The notes: generated by a model not told the origin, from the letters alone. 64,000 bases of DNA from Planctomycetota bacterium (GCA_026692865.1 JAPLNI010000060.1:1-64000); one strand, 5' to 3'; shown: positions 1 to 8,299, counted from the first letter of the stretch. Numbers and translations are program-made.

Positions 1-43
1 TCTACGAAACCGAAGGTTACTTGTTCGAATCAAGTTGGGTGTA
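1..43 (+). tRNA. tRNA-Arg (anticodon ACG), 3' part only, cut by window edge
   Basis: The window opens inside a tRNA. A T-arm with stem ACTTG (19-23), loop TTCGAAT (24-30) and stem CAAGT (31-35) is followed by a 7-nt acceptor strand TGGGTGT (36-42) and discriminator A43; CCA is not encoded. Counting back through a 5-nt variable loop (14-18) and a 5-nt stem (9-13) places the anticodon ACG at 4-6 with U33 at position 3 and the 31-39 pair T1-A9, which gives tRNA-Arg reading CGN codons after A34 deamination. The 5' half lies outside the window, so the fold cannot be fully tested. The integrase remnant just downstream fits use of this tRNA 3' end as an attachment site. Confidence 0.72.
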
Positions 44-174
44 CTGTTAGTTTTCCCTTGTTTTTCTTGGTCGGATGCACTTTTAGCGTACCACTGGTTT
101 TCAGTGTGCGACCCTTCAAACCAAAAACGACTACCCCTTAACCCGGGAAATCGCAGAATGAAGGAGTTGCAAAA

Positions 175-594
175 ATGGTCAGACCGAAGTTGGAAACGCT
201 CAGTTTATGGGCGCACGTTAGTGGGCAATCTTTTGTTCGTGTCGATGGTCGGAATATCTATCTCGGGCGCACAGGCGACCCCAAAACACTCGCCAGATAC
301 GCGATGTTTATCTCTGATTACCAAGCCAATGGACTGGTCGTGCCCGATGGTTTTAATTCTCGGGCTGTTGACGATCGTGCGGAGTTACTGCTTTCCCCAG
401 CTCCATTGCCCGATGAGCACAAGGAGGACGAGCCGCTAACGGTGGGGCATCTTTGCGAGAAGTACAAAATCCACATTGCCAAGCGTTATAGCGGTGCTCA
501 CCAAACGCAGGATTTCGCAAGAAAAAATCGAGTTGTTGATGACATCTTGAAAAACGACTCGGAGACGTTGGCCGCCATATCCATAGCGATTTGA
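175..594 (+). pseudogene. N-terminal fragment of a planctomycete-type tyrosine integrase
   Basis: The 139-residue frame begins MVRPKLETLS and has SGQSFVRVDGRNIYLG early on, the usual opening of planctomycete site-specific integrases (a short DNA-contact beta region), followed by a region resembling the SAM-like core-binding domain start (EPLTVGHLCEKYKIH, around residues 86-100). It stops at residue 139, before any catalytic domain; full-length family members are about 350-450 residues. An AAGGAG-type ribosome site lies about 11 nt before the ATG. It sits about 130 nt after the tRNA-Arg 3' end, as expected for an element integrated there. The catalytic half is absent downstream on this strand, so I treat it as a remnant. 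Family assignment is from pattern recognition, not a search. Confidence 0.6.
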
Positions 595-689
595 ATCATG
601 TCGATGAATGGGACAAAGTTGCCAAGAAACTGGGTAGGTCTGCAAGGGACGAATTTTTCTGTGTACCTCGCGGGCGAGTTATATGGGAC

Positions 690-822
690 ATGAAGCTGAG
701 CCGATCGCCAACCCCAAACACTTCACCGGCTTTGTCGCGAGCTCGGCCCGGTGTACCCTCAGGTAAATTTTCCTTACGGTCTACCTTGTTACCAGCGAGC
801 ATCCGCTCTTTAGCCTCCTTCT
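690..822 (-). pseudogene. Scrap of a ParB/phage-type DNA-binding protein
   Basis: On the minus strand a short open stretch reads KEAKERMLAGNKVDRKENLP followed by GRARDKAGEVFGV. The pattern ARDKAGExxGVS is typical of the helix-turn-helix region of ParB-like or plasmid/phage proteins, where an EEAKRR...NxPE linker precedes it. A TAA lies 8 codons upstream of the ATG and the similarity ends after GVGDRLS, so only about 40 codons survive. It lies between the two integrase remnants and supports decay of an integrated element here. Recognition rests on a short motif and is tentative. Confidence 0.3.
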
Positions 823-830
823 CTTAGTAT

Positions 831-1401
831 TCCTTAGCGTGACCATCTTGAGACAGCCCTATTTCGTTTTCAACCGATGATTTTCGTACTACTGGTAATT
901 CGAGCCGCGAACGAAATCACCCTGCGAAATCATTGATAAAGTTCGATGCTGGTGAATCCGCTTGCGATGAGCACGTAGAGGCTTAGGCTTGGTGGATTGT
1001 AAATCAGCAACCGGGACAATCGTTGGTAACACAGGGGCAATAAAGCATTAGTCAAGCACCAATTAACGCACCACAGCAACCAATGCGACTTGCAACGCTT
1101 GAAAAATTCTTGTTTGCCGAAGCCACCGCAACGGAGTACGTATCAGCACTGTAATAGCGTGCTATGACGGTTTAGATACCGTTATGACAAAAGCATCCGC
1201 TTGAGCGGATGTCCGATAACTGCGTCGGCCTGTCGGCTAAATGGGAAAGTACTCGTGTGGAGGTCGTCGCATCTAGAAGCGCGCTGAGCCTTAATTCACG
1301 AAACACTCAATTTTCCTTCACGGAAAACACATTTTCATGTGAATACTTCGTACCTGTTCAATTCAAGCGTCGTTACCCATCTCGTAGCATAGGATATCTC
1401 A
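831..1401. other. Gene-poor stretch inside the decayed element
   Basis: No convincing reading frame was found. A perfect 8-bp stem with a 2-nt loop (CATCCGCT-TG-AGCGGATG) lies near 1194-1211; it has no T-run and is not a canonical terminator. The rest looks like degenerate island DNA. Confidence 0.4.
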
Positions 1402-1647
1402 ATGAATAGTCAGTCTCAGGCTGCCCCGACTAAGGTCTATGTATTACATGCCAGAAATGAGGCAGAAGCTGTCGATGAATTGCAACGATCGAATCCGCAT
1501 TTCCAAAGCGTCAAAAACTATCGTATCGTTCGCGTCCGAAGAACATTTTGGCAAAGGTTCGTCAACGCATCCCCAAAATGGAAAGTTTCTTATGATGACC
1601 ATGCCAGTTGTTCAAACGAGACTCAGCGGTTAGCTACTTCTTTGTGA
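1402..1647 (+). CDS. Small hypothetical protein, 81 aa
   Basis: The frame begins MNSQSQAAPTKVYVLHARNE and reads as a compact charged protein with an alternating hydrophobic pattern in its first half (VYVLHARNEAEAVDEL, then YRIVRVRRTFWQRF). An AGGATAT stretch lies about 8 nt before the ATG at 1402. No family is recognised. It stands alone within the decayed tRNA-linked region, so it may be a cargo gene or a fortuitous frame. The competing +1 frame at 1439-1633 has a less plausible composition. Confidence 0.4.
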   Translation: MNSQSQAAPTKVYVLHARNEAEAVDELQRSNPHFQSVKNYRIVRVRRTFWQRFVNASPKWKVSYDDHASCSNETQRLATSL

Positions 1648-1725
1648 TCGTGATCGTAAATGTGGGCAAAAAACAAAAAACTTGCACATCGCATTTCGTG
1701 AGACGTTGTGTCTGCGTGCTTGGCA

Positions 1726-1780
1726 ATCACCTGCCCCGATTCTCGAGCACAGTTGCCCCATGAGTATCACCTGCCCCGAT
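1726..1780 (+). repeat. Direct repeat ATCACCTGCCCCGAT, two copies 40 bp apart
   Basis: Identical 15-bp copies lie at 1726-1740 and 1766-1780, both followed by sequence close to TCTCG. The stretch 1648-1915 has no supported gene. The repeat may be a remnant of an operator or iteron array, or a short duplication; nothing more can be said. Confidence 0.5.
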
Positions 1781-1915
1781 CTCGTGGGTTTTTTCGTTGC
1801 GTGCTAAATGAAAAGAGCCCCGCAATAAGCAGGGCTGAGTCGTTCGGGCCATCGCAATTCCGCGGCCGCGCGGATACTTTCACCGCCGTCGATGGCTTCG
1901 GCGTATCATAGGTCT

Positions 1916-2097
1916 TATTCCGATGACAGTTCGGTGCGTACCAGCCGCGTGAGTTGCCGTTGAGCAGCAACCGCACTTGAATATGCTTCATCCAAAATCA
2001 CTCTGTTGGCGTTTGTCGCCTCAATCTGGATAATTGTCTCACCAATCTCCTGGAGCGATTCCAAAACGGTTTCCGTGGCTTCGATGAGGTATCACAT
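1916..2097 (-). pseudogene. Small coiled-coil-like ORF after the integrase, start codon followed by TGA
   Basis: On the minus strand, directly after the integrase fragment, a frame reads YLIEATETVLESLQEIGETI and continues with IQIEATNANRVILDEAYSS to a TAA at 1916-1918. The composition (Glu/Ile/Leu heptad-like) looks like real protein. Its only well-placed start, ATG at 2095-2097, overlaps the integrase TAA (TAATG coupling) but is immediately followed by TGA (2092-2094). An ancestral CGA-to-TGA change would explain this. Family unknown; such small genes may accompany integrases. Most likely a broken gene of the same decayed element. Confidence 0.42.
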
Positions 2098-2516
2098 TAG
2101 CCAAACCTCCTTACCGCTTCGATTGCCTTTGCCCGGTCGGCTTCCGCGTCGACTTGAGTTACGCCCACTTGAGAGTGACCAGCGACAACACTAGCGGACT
2201 CTAAACCGAATTCCTTCCGATAAATTGTCAAGGCAGTGTGACGAAGCCGGTTTGGCCCCCAAACTTCGATGCCAGCCTTCTTGCAGGCATATCGGATCGC
2301 CCGAGCGTAGCTTGTAGTTGCACAGCAATTGCCAGGAGCCTTCTTGGGTTTCTTCGATCGTTTGCTTCCCGGTACATTCCCGCAGGACATAGGAGTTACT
2401 CGCGATTCGTGTCGGGTCTCTGGCACCACTGCGATCAGTTTAAGCAACATTAAGACCTTTAGAATTAAGTTGCCTGCCCTCAATTCGTTTTCTCCATTAC
2501 AGCTCGACCTTGGCAT
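2097..2516 (-). pseudogene. C-terminal fragment of a tyrosine recombinase with catalytic Tyr changed to Asp
   Basis: The second half of this frame reads ARAIRYACKKAGIEVWGPNR followed by LRHTALTIYRKEFGLESASV, VAGHSQVGVTQVDAEADRAK and AIEAVRRFG. This is the catalytic end of a phage-type integrase: the HxLRH-like box (here NRLRHT), the second catalytic His (AGHSQ) and the position of the nucleophile. The expected Tyr in TQVYAE is Asp (codon GAC at about 2148-2150, one base from TAC). The first ~60 residues do not look like integrase and the first catalytic Arg region is missing. The orientation is opposite to the N-terminal fragment at 175-594, so the two are not halves of one gene. Non-functional as a recombinase. 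Confidence 0.62.
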
Positions 2517-2652
2517 CCTGACGTTTGGTCATTAACTGTTCCTATACCTTCGATCTCGATGTGATCTTAATTGAGGGGGAGCTTTCTCGCAATTCAAACC
2601 ACTCTCGATATCAATGCCCGCGACCGTTTCCTTCCAGAAGTTTTGCACACTT

Positions 2653-3042
2653 TTATTCGAGATATTCTTCCAAGTTTTCAGCTAGATTTCTCTCGGTTGG
2701 AAATATCAGTTTCGAGTATTGTTTGAGTATGTTGCTTACACATCCGTAACTCAGTTCTCCGATGAATGGTTGCTTTGGAAGGCCGATTATTTGCGTACTA
2801 CTGGGGATCGCTTTGATCCGCTTCTCTCGGTCGCGATAGGTTTGAACAAGCGGATTTCCAGTCGTTGGGGTCAGCAGAAGCAACACAAAGTCGCAAGTTC
2901 CTTGGCCGAATAGTTCATCCTCACGGTACCAGCCGTATCGATACAACCCGATCCGTGCGTTTCGAATCAACTGGTCTGACGCAAATCCGTGGTCCCCACA
3001 GTTGTTCGATGTTGATGATGAAAGCGGCGAACCGTACTTCAT
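2653..3042 (-). CDS. Hypothetical protein, 129 aa (uncertain)
   Basis: A 129-codon frame beginning MKYGSPLSSSTSNNCGDHGF, with a central charged and aromatic block (RIGLYRYGWYREDELFGQG) and an acidic tail. No family or motif is recognised. The internal composition is plausible for protein and overlapping frames on the other strand are poorer, but there is no clear ribosome site. It lies at the inner edge of the decayed island; it could be a degenerate cargo gene. The flanks 2517-2652 and 3043-3188 hold nothing I can name. Confidence 0.28.
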   Translation of the reverse strand: MKYGSPLSSSTSNNCGDHGFASDQLIRNARIGLYRYGWYREDELFGQGTCDFVLLLLTPTTGNPLVQTYRDREKRIKAIPSSTQIIGLPKQPFIGELSYGCVSNILKQYSKLIFPTERNLAENLEEYLE

Positions 3043-3188
3043 CTCTACGAAGGCAGAAGTACCAAGAAGGTCAGTACGTTTATGCGTCGCTATCCTTGCG
3101 GCTGATAATGCCAGAACCGCGTTACCGCAGCTTAAGATAATGAGGCTAGCTCAGGTTGTCCCCGCAGGCTTTGATCACTTGAACGAGA

Positions 3189-3602
3189 CTAGCTTTGGGG
3201 CGACTCAGGACTCGTCAACGGATTTCGCAGAGAATCTGGAATTCTTTGCAGTTTGCCATCGCGATCAATCACGGCGAGTGTCACCGATCCGCAGACTATG
3301 TTTTGCTCATCGCGTTTCACGATATAGCTCTGTACGATCTTGGCCTCCGTGATCTTATCGATTTTTACCGTGATAGTAAGTGAATCGTCGTAACGAGCAG
3401 GCATTTGGTATTTGCATTCAATCTTAACGACGACGACAAATAGACCTGTGGCTTCAAACTCGCGATAGTTCCCGCCTCGAGCTCTATAAAGATCGGTTCG
3501 AGCGATCTCAAAATACTTCATGTAGTTAGCATGATGAACGAACCCCATGGGATCACACTCATCGTACCGCACTCGCAACTCAATCGTATGTTCTGAATTC
3601 AT
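3189..3602 (-). CDS. YbgC/FadM-type acyl-CoA thioesterase (hotdog fold)
   Basis: A 4HBT-family protein of 137 aa if started at ATG 3600-3602 (MNSEHTIELRVRYDECDPMG). The motif RVRYDECDPMGFVHHANYMKY is the N-terminal signature of YbgC-like thioesterases, with the catalytic Asp (in YDECDP) and the helix that follows. Later strands (FVVVVKIECKYQMPARYDDS) fit the hotdog sheet. The open frame reaches 3791, but the extra 63 residues do not resemble the family, which usually starts about 8 residues before the Asp. Expected to hydrolyse short or medium acyl-CoA thioesters in the cytoplasm. No Tol-Pal genes are nearby. The upstream stretch 3603-3925 shows nothing except the probable promoter. Confidence 0.85.
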   Translation of the reverse strand: MNSEHTIELRVRYDECDPMGFVHHANYMKYFEIARTDLYRARGGNYREFEATGLFVVVVKIECKYQMPARYDDSLTITVKIDKITEAKIVQSYIVKRDEQNIVCGSVTLAVIDRDGKLQRIPDSLRNPLTSPESPQS

Positions 3603-3925
3603 AGCAGCATTATACGTCATTAGAACCCGGGCGAACTTCGGAATTCGACTGTTGAACGGTTCGATGATCCTGCTGTTCATCCCACAATCGAATACTATTG
3701 CGCCATTTTTGTCCATCATGGTTACGGTCCTCCAGTAGTTTTCCGATATCGCTTTCGCTGTCGCTTGATGGATCGTTCGTGGACGCCGCAATTCATAACT
3801 TCTTTGCGAATCTGCTATCTTGCTGGGTCGAGCAAACCTTTACGAAAAGCTACGTGAAGCATCGTAGTAGTCAAGTTTCAATGACTTGTGTGAGACTCCG
3901 AAACTTCATGGTTTGAAGCGGATTA

Positions 3926-5380
3926 TCATGACTGCGGCTTTCCAACGATTTGAAGTTGCTTTACGAGTTCACTCACAATATCGGGATGTTCGCTTGCAAC
4001 ATTATGATTTTCTTCGGGATCGTTATCATGGTCGTAAAGTTGCGTTGGATCGTCGCTCCATTTTGTCAGTCGCCATCGAGCCGTGCGAATGCTTTGACCA
4101 TATAGTTTCGGGCCGCGTGTGACGAGAGTGAATGCAGCCTCTTTTACCTTGTTGTCAGGCGACATCAAAACGGAGCTTAAGCTGACGCCTGCCACCTCAT
4201 GCGGAATCTTCAAATCGCAAACGTCAGCCACTGTTGGGTAAAGATCAACGAACTCGACCAGCGAGCGGCTCGTCTGGCCACCCTTGATGCCAGGTGCAGC
4301 GATCACTAGGGGAGCTCGACACGAGCGTTCGAACAGCGTGTTCTTATTCCACCAGTTGCGTTCACCGGTGTGATAGCCGTGATCGCCGACGAAGATGACA
4401 AGTGTCTTGTCCCAAAGCTTGTTCTTGTCGAGCGCATCGAGGACGCGTCCGAGTTGCGCATCCATGAAACTTGTACCAGCACAGTAAGCTCGGAAGAGTT
4501 CAGTCCATTCCTTATCTGTGAAGTTAGCGAACGCCTTACCATAATCGCCGAACCCAACTGCGTCCTTGCGTACCGGAGCGATATCAGCCGGCTCATGCCA
4601 AATTCTTAATGAATCGATCGGATACATGTCAAAGTACTTTTTCGGGGCGATGAACGGGTCATGCGGTTTCATAAATCCACAACCAATGAACCAAGGCGCA
4701 TCGCCAAGTTCCTCGATCTTTGCGACTGTCGCTGCAGCAATCTGACCGTCAGGTTGATCATCGTCGGTTCCAGCAGCAGCACCCCAGTGGCACCAATTGA
4801 GTGCTCCATCAGTAACGTTGCGTCCTTCGATCATCTTCTTGCCGGTGGTTGTCGTTTCAAAGGCCTGTGCGGTATGCCATGACATACCTGTGTCCATCCA
4901 GGCTTGTCTGGCTTCGGGGTTCTTTCCGCCACCGAGGTGATAGAGCTTTCCGAAGGCATGCGATTGCCATCCAGATTCCTTACAAAGTTGCGGCATCGTG
5001 ACAATCTCCGGAAGTCTTTCGCGAAGTCGCTTATCGTTTCCAACGATGCCGGTTTGTTCCGCCCGCAGCCCGGTCATCATGCTGCATCGGCTGGGATTGC
5101 ACACTGGATATTGAACATAGGCTCGCTCAAACGTCGTTCCACGAGCACGCAGTCGATCTAGATTCGGTGTCTTGACAACGTCTCGGGTAAAGGCGCCACC
5201 ATAGTCACGCAAATCATCGACCATGATAAGCAGCACGTTGAGCTTGGCTGATGAGGAGGTTCGGTCCGCCGCATGGAGTGAAGCACGCGGAGAGATCAAT
5301 AACGCCGTGAAGAAAATAGCTATGAAGAAAGTCAGTTTACGTTTGAGGTTCTGAATATGAATTTGGGTGAGCGTTGACAT
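3926..5380 (-). CDS. Secreted sulfatase, iduronate-2-sulfatase-like
   Basis: A type I sulfatase of 484 aa from ATG 5378-5380; an N-terminal hydrophobic stretch (LTFFIAIFFTALLISPRASL) is a signal peptide or anchor. The metal-binding DD (residues 55-56, IMVDDLRD) and the formylglycine box CNPSRCSMMTG (Cys94) are both present, followed by GKLYHLG, KPHDPF and GDHGYHTGE motifs, so the site looks complete. CxPxR with Cys needs a formylglycine-generating enzyme, encoded elsewhere. The order of motifs resembles iduronate-2-sulfatase (S1_7-like). It lies 26 nt after the hydrolase at 5407-6618 and is probably cotranscribed; the pair suggests attack on sulfated, acylated polysaccharide. The open frame extends 30 codons upstream into the neighbour, but those residues lack signal-peptide character. 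Confidence 0.93.
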   Translation of the reverse strand: MSTLTQIHIQNLKRKLTFFIAIFFTALLISPRASLHAADRTSSSAKLNVLLIMVDDLRDYGGAFTRDVVKTPNLDRLRARGTTFERAYVQYPVCNPSRCSMMTGLRAEQTGIVGNDKRLRERLPEIVTMPQLCKESGWQSHAFGKLYHLGGGKNPEARQAWMDTGMSWHTAQAFETTTTGKKMIEGRNVTDGALNWCHWGAAAGTDDDQPDGQIAAATVAKIEELGDAPWFIGCGFMKPHDPFIAPKKYFDMYPIDSLRIWHEPADIAPVRKDAVGFGDYGKAFANFTDKEWTELFRAYCAGTSFMDAQLGRVLDALDKNKLWDKTLVIFVGDHGYHTGERNWWNKNTLFERSCRAPLVIAAPGIKGGQTSRSLVEFVDLYPTVADVCDLKIPHEVAGVSLSSVLMSPDNKVKEAAFTLVTRGPKLYGQSIRTARWRLTKWSDDPTQLYDHDNDPEENHNVASEHPDIVSELVKQLQIVGKPQS

Positions 5381-5406
5381 AAGGTGCGGTCCGTTTTTCG
5401 GTTGGG

Positions 5407-6618
5407 CTATTTCTTTTCCTGGTAGTCTGAACTTGCCGTGAGTCCGCCGCTGCGAACGTTCACAAACCATGCGGTTGTTCCTGCGGGTAGCTGATCTGTG
5501 ACAAGCCAGCCAGCTCCTTGCTTCTCAACGGTTGCAGTTGATTCGGTCCACTTGCGATTACCGGTAAAGCCCGTCTCGGTCGTGCTGATCAACATCGCTT
5601 GGTCCAGTGGCTTCGTAGAGGCGAATACGACGCGAACCGTATCGCTGTCAAGACTTGCGTTGGTCTGCATGCACCACGGTTTGCCATCACGCACGATGCT
5701 CTTGGCAAATGCATAGCTATCCGGTGGGATGTAGGCCGGAGCGTGCCCATGCCTCATTTCCGGAATAAGCGACAGCATATGCGGTCCAGCGGCAGCACGA
5801 TAACAAGCGGCTTGAGAATCGAGCGGGAAATGTTGATCCGCGGGCCATGTGAACCACAGCACGGGCATTTTCACGCGGTCCATCCGCACCATGGGATCCC
5901 AAACCTCGCGATAGAGCGAGTTGTTGCCCAAGGCTCGACCGTACTGATTGTCAGAGTCAAAAAGATGTCCGCATCCGTAAGTGGGGATTGCAAAAGCGAA
6001 GCGAGAATCGATACCCATAACCGTGCTGGTGATGATGCCGCCCCACGAGATGCCCATGACGCCAACTTTGTCCGCGTCCACATTGGGCAGCGAGCGCATA
6101 AGTGAGTTGGCAAGCAAAGTGTCTGCCACGGCGTGATACATCCATTGCTCATTCAGTGGTTCAGCCGAGTCGCCATAAATGCCATCGCGATTCGGGCCGG
6201 GCCATGCGTGCTGCCTCCAAGCTTTCGTGTTAGCCGGATCTCGCTCGTCGGTTTGACCCTCGACCGCGATACTAATGGCTGCGAAACCCTGCTCGTTCCA
6301 CAGCTTCACCCACTCCTTGAACGCCGTGCCACCACCACCATGCACAAGTACAACACCGGGCACCTTTCCGGTGCTTTTCGTCGGCATTCCGATCCACGCG
6401 AAAACCTTCGTGGGCTTTCCCTTCCATGGCAGCCCTTCAAAGAAGATCGCCTTCATGCCATCCTCGCCAACAAAGCCTTCCGCTGGCTGCATCTCGGGTG
6501 GCGTGGTGAGATTGGCGAGCTCAAGAACTTGCTCTCGCTGCGAGGCAGCATCGCTAGCGTGCAGTGGGGCAATTTGCGCGACGATCATGCATGTGAAAAT
6601 AGCGAGTGTGTGTTTCAT
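5407..6618 (-). CDS. Secreted alpha/beta hydrolase (acetyl xylan esterase / dienelactone hydrolase-like)
   Basis: A 403-residue exported protein (signal peptide MKHTLAIFTCMIVAQIAPLH ending before SDAAS). The alpha/beta-hydrolase core shows the oxyanion strand-loop VLVHGGGG (91-97), the nucleophile elbow GISWGG (Ser191), an acid in WPADQHFP and the catalytic His in EMRHGH. A beta-rich C-terminal tail of about 90 residues follows. Family members cleave acetyl or other short esters from sugars, or act as peptidases; the substrate cannot be read from sequence. It is the first gene of a two-gene unit with the sulfatase 26 nt downstream. The divergent gene at 6941 leaves a 322-bp regulatory gap. 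Confidence 0.85.
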   Translation of the reverse strand: MKHTLAIFTCMIVAQIAPLHASDAASQREQVLELANLTTPPEMQPAEGFVGEDGMKAIFFEGLPWKGKPTKVFAWIGMPTKSTGKVPGVVLVHGGGGTAFKEWVKLWNEQGFAAISIAVEGQTDERDPANTKAWRQHAWPGPNRDGIYGDSAEPLNEQWMYHAVADTLLANSLMRSLPNVDADKVGVMGISWGGIITSTVMGIDSRFAFAIPTYGCGHLFDSDNQYGRALGNNSLYREVWDPMVRMDRVKMPVLWFTWPADQHFPLDSQAACYRAAAGPHMLSLIPEMRHGHAPAYIPPDSYAFAKSIVRDGKPWCMQTNASLDSDTVRVVFASTKPLDQAMLISTTETGFTGNRKWTESTATVEKQGAGWLVTDQLPAGTTAWFVNVRSGGLTASSDYQEKK

Positions 6619-6940
6619 GATGAAGTTTATTTGTCTCGCTCAATGATGTTTGAAGTCTGTCTTGATGTCGTCACACAAAAATGGACTCACGCAGGCTTGC
6701 CTAGCCTCTGAACCAATACTGAATTATAGGCTGAAAAGCTCTCGATCTGCCGCCCCTAACTTTTGGAATATCGCATCCCGCCCAAGGCAAGCTTTTAAAT
6801 GTTGCAAGAGTAGCAAATCACAAGCCGACAATATCGCGAAGCGGTGTTGAGCACGCCCGGCCAATCGGTTTCCTAGTACAATTACGATGTCAAGAGTCGC
6901 TTCATTCTAAGGCTTAGCCTGTTTTCTTTCCGGATCGCAA
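6619..6940. other. Divergent intergenic region, no gene seen
   Basis: Separates the hydrolase-sulfatase unit (minus) from the beta-lactamase-like gene (plus) and should carry both promoters. No clear -10/-35 pair, operator or repeat was recognised. Confidence 0.4.
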
Positions 6941-8065
6941 ATGCCACGATTGAGTCCGATTCTCGTTATCTTGTTAGCGTTCAATCTTTCGACGGATAAT
7001 CTATTCGCTGAAGATCGCTCGCCGGAGACAGCATCTTCGAAAACGCCAGTGAGCGAAATTCTTGAAGCGATCCGTGTCGAATACAAGCTTCCTGCCCTTG
7101 CAGCAGGAATCGTTACTTCAAACGGTGTCCAAGAAATGGCGGCAGTTGGAAATCGAAAAATGGGTGACGACACGAAAGTAACCGAAACCGACCTCTGGCA
7201 CTTAGGCTCGTGTACCAAGGCGATGACAGCGACCATGATTGGGATTTTAGTTCACGAAGGGAAGTTAGCTTGGGACACGACTCTTGCAGAAATTTTCCCT
7301 GAGGATGCGAAGCTGATGGATGATGCCTTTCGCAAAATCACACTGATGCATTTGTTGACGCATCGAAGCGGACTTCCTGCCAACAGTGCTTGGTGGTCAT
7401 TAGGTAAAGACCGTTCGCTTCCAGAGCAACGACACGAGCTACTGCGTAGAATGATCAAGGTTTCGGTTTCGGACGAACCGGGCACCAAATTCCTTTACTC
7501 GAACGTCGGCTACGCGCTCGCTGGCCTCATTGCAGAAACAAAGATGGGCATGTCTTGGGAGTCGCTCATGCGTGAAAAGTTATTTCAGCCGCTGGAGATG
7601 AAGCAGGTTGGATTTGGAATCCCTGGTACGCCTGGTGAAGTGGATCAGCCTTGGGGACATCAGCCAACTTGGCTGGGACTGGGAGCCTTGAAGCCAGTGC
7701 AACTGGACAACGCCCCATCGATTGGACCTGCTGGGACGGTGCATGCATCCATCGAGGATTGGGGTAAATTCATTGCATTGCATCTCAAGCCCGAGAATTC
7801 ATTGATGCCGAAAGAGATTTGGACACAGCTTCATACGCCGCCGGTCGATGCGGAGTATGCACTCGGTTGGGGTGTCGTCGAACGCCCATGGGCTGGGGGC
7901 CAGGCTTGGACACATAGTGGAAGTAATACAGTCAACTATTGTGTGTGCTGGCTCGCTCCAAAGAAGGACTTTGCGGTCATCGTCACTACTAATTCAGGGC
8001 AGCAAACCGCTGCATTGGCGTTAGATAAAGCTGCTAGCGAGCTCATCAGGCGGAAGTTGAAGTAA
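6941..8065 (+). CDS. Exported serine hydrolase, class C beta-lactamase family
   Basis: A 374-residue protein with an N-terminal signal peptide (LSPILVILLAFNLSTDNLFA). The penicillin-binding-fold triad is complete: SxxK as Ser90-Cys-Thr-Lys93 (GSCTKAMTA), YxN as Tyr186-Ser-Asn188 (LYSNVGYALAG) and HxG as HSGSN near residue 326. This is the Pfam Beta-lactamase group (esterase EstB / D-aminopeptidase / AmpC relatives), most of which are not true beta-lactamases. It acts outside the cytoplasmic membrane; the substrate (D-peptide or ester) is unknown. Single gene; the 3' end overlaps an antisense response-regulator scrap only by shadow. Confidence 0.9.
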   Translation: MPRLSPILVILLAFNLSTDNLFAEDRSPETASSKTPVSEILEAIRVEYKLPALAAGIVTSNGVQEMAAVGNRKMGDDTKVTETDLWHLGSCTKAMTATMIGILVHEGKLAWDTTLAEIFPEDAKLMDDAFRKITLMHLLTHRSGLPANSAWWSLGKDRSLPEQRHELLRRMIKVSVSDEPGTKFLYSNVGYALAGLIAETKMGMSWESLMREKLFQPLEMKQVGFGIPGTPGEVDQPWGHQPTWLGLGALKPVQLDNAPSIGPAGTVHASIEDWGKFIALHLKPENSLMPKEIWTQLHTPPVDAEYALGWGVVERPWAGGQAWTHSGSNTVNYCVCWLAPKKDFAVIVTTNSGQQTAALALDKAASELIRRKLK

Positions 8066-8104
8066 TCGAAGCAAGTGCCTGTTATCGCCGCGCGCAAATC
8101 GATT

Positions 8105-8299
8105 TAGCGCATGAGATAGTTGAGATAATAGTGAATGCTTATCAATTGGCTTACTTGGATCATCATCGCAACCAGTACTCAAGCATTTTTGACGGTCTTC
8201 TGCTCGGGCAGGGGCGGTCAGAGCGACAATTGGGATTTTATGCATTGACCTCGCAACTTCTTTGCAAGCAGGCAACATCCGGATCAGAATCGTTGGTTA
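8105..8299 (-). pseudogene. Orphan C-terminal piece of a response-regulator receiver domain
   Basis: The minus-strand frame reads ILIRMLPACKEVARSMHKIP followed by IVALTAPARAEDRQKCLSTG and CDDDPSKPIDKHSLLSQLSH. This matches the last third of a CheY-like receiver: the strand-4 PIVALTA with its conserved Thr, the AGCDD loop and the conserved Lys of KPID. The phosphorylated Asp, the acidic pocket and the whole first half are missing, and no related gene is upstream. The 'CDDY' Tyr is Asp here. Likely a relic of a hybrid histidine kinase or response regulator. The rest of the 8066-8376 gap is empty. Confidence 0.6.

Noticed and set aside
1194-1211. Possible terminator hairpin
   Set aside because: Eight-bp stem has a 2-nt loop and no T-run; not a convincing terminator.
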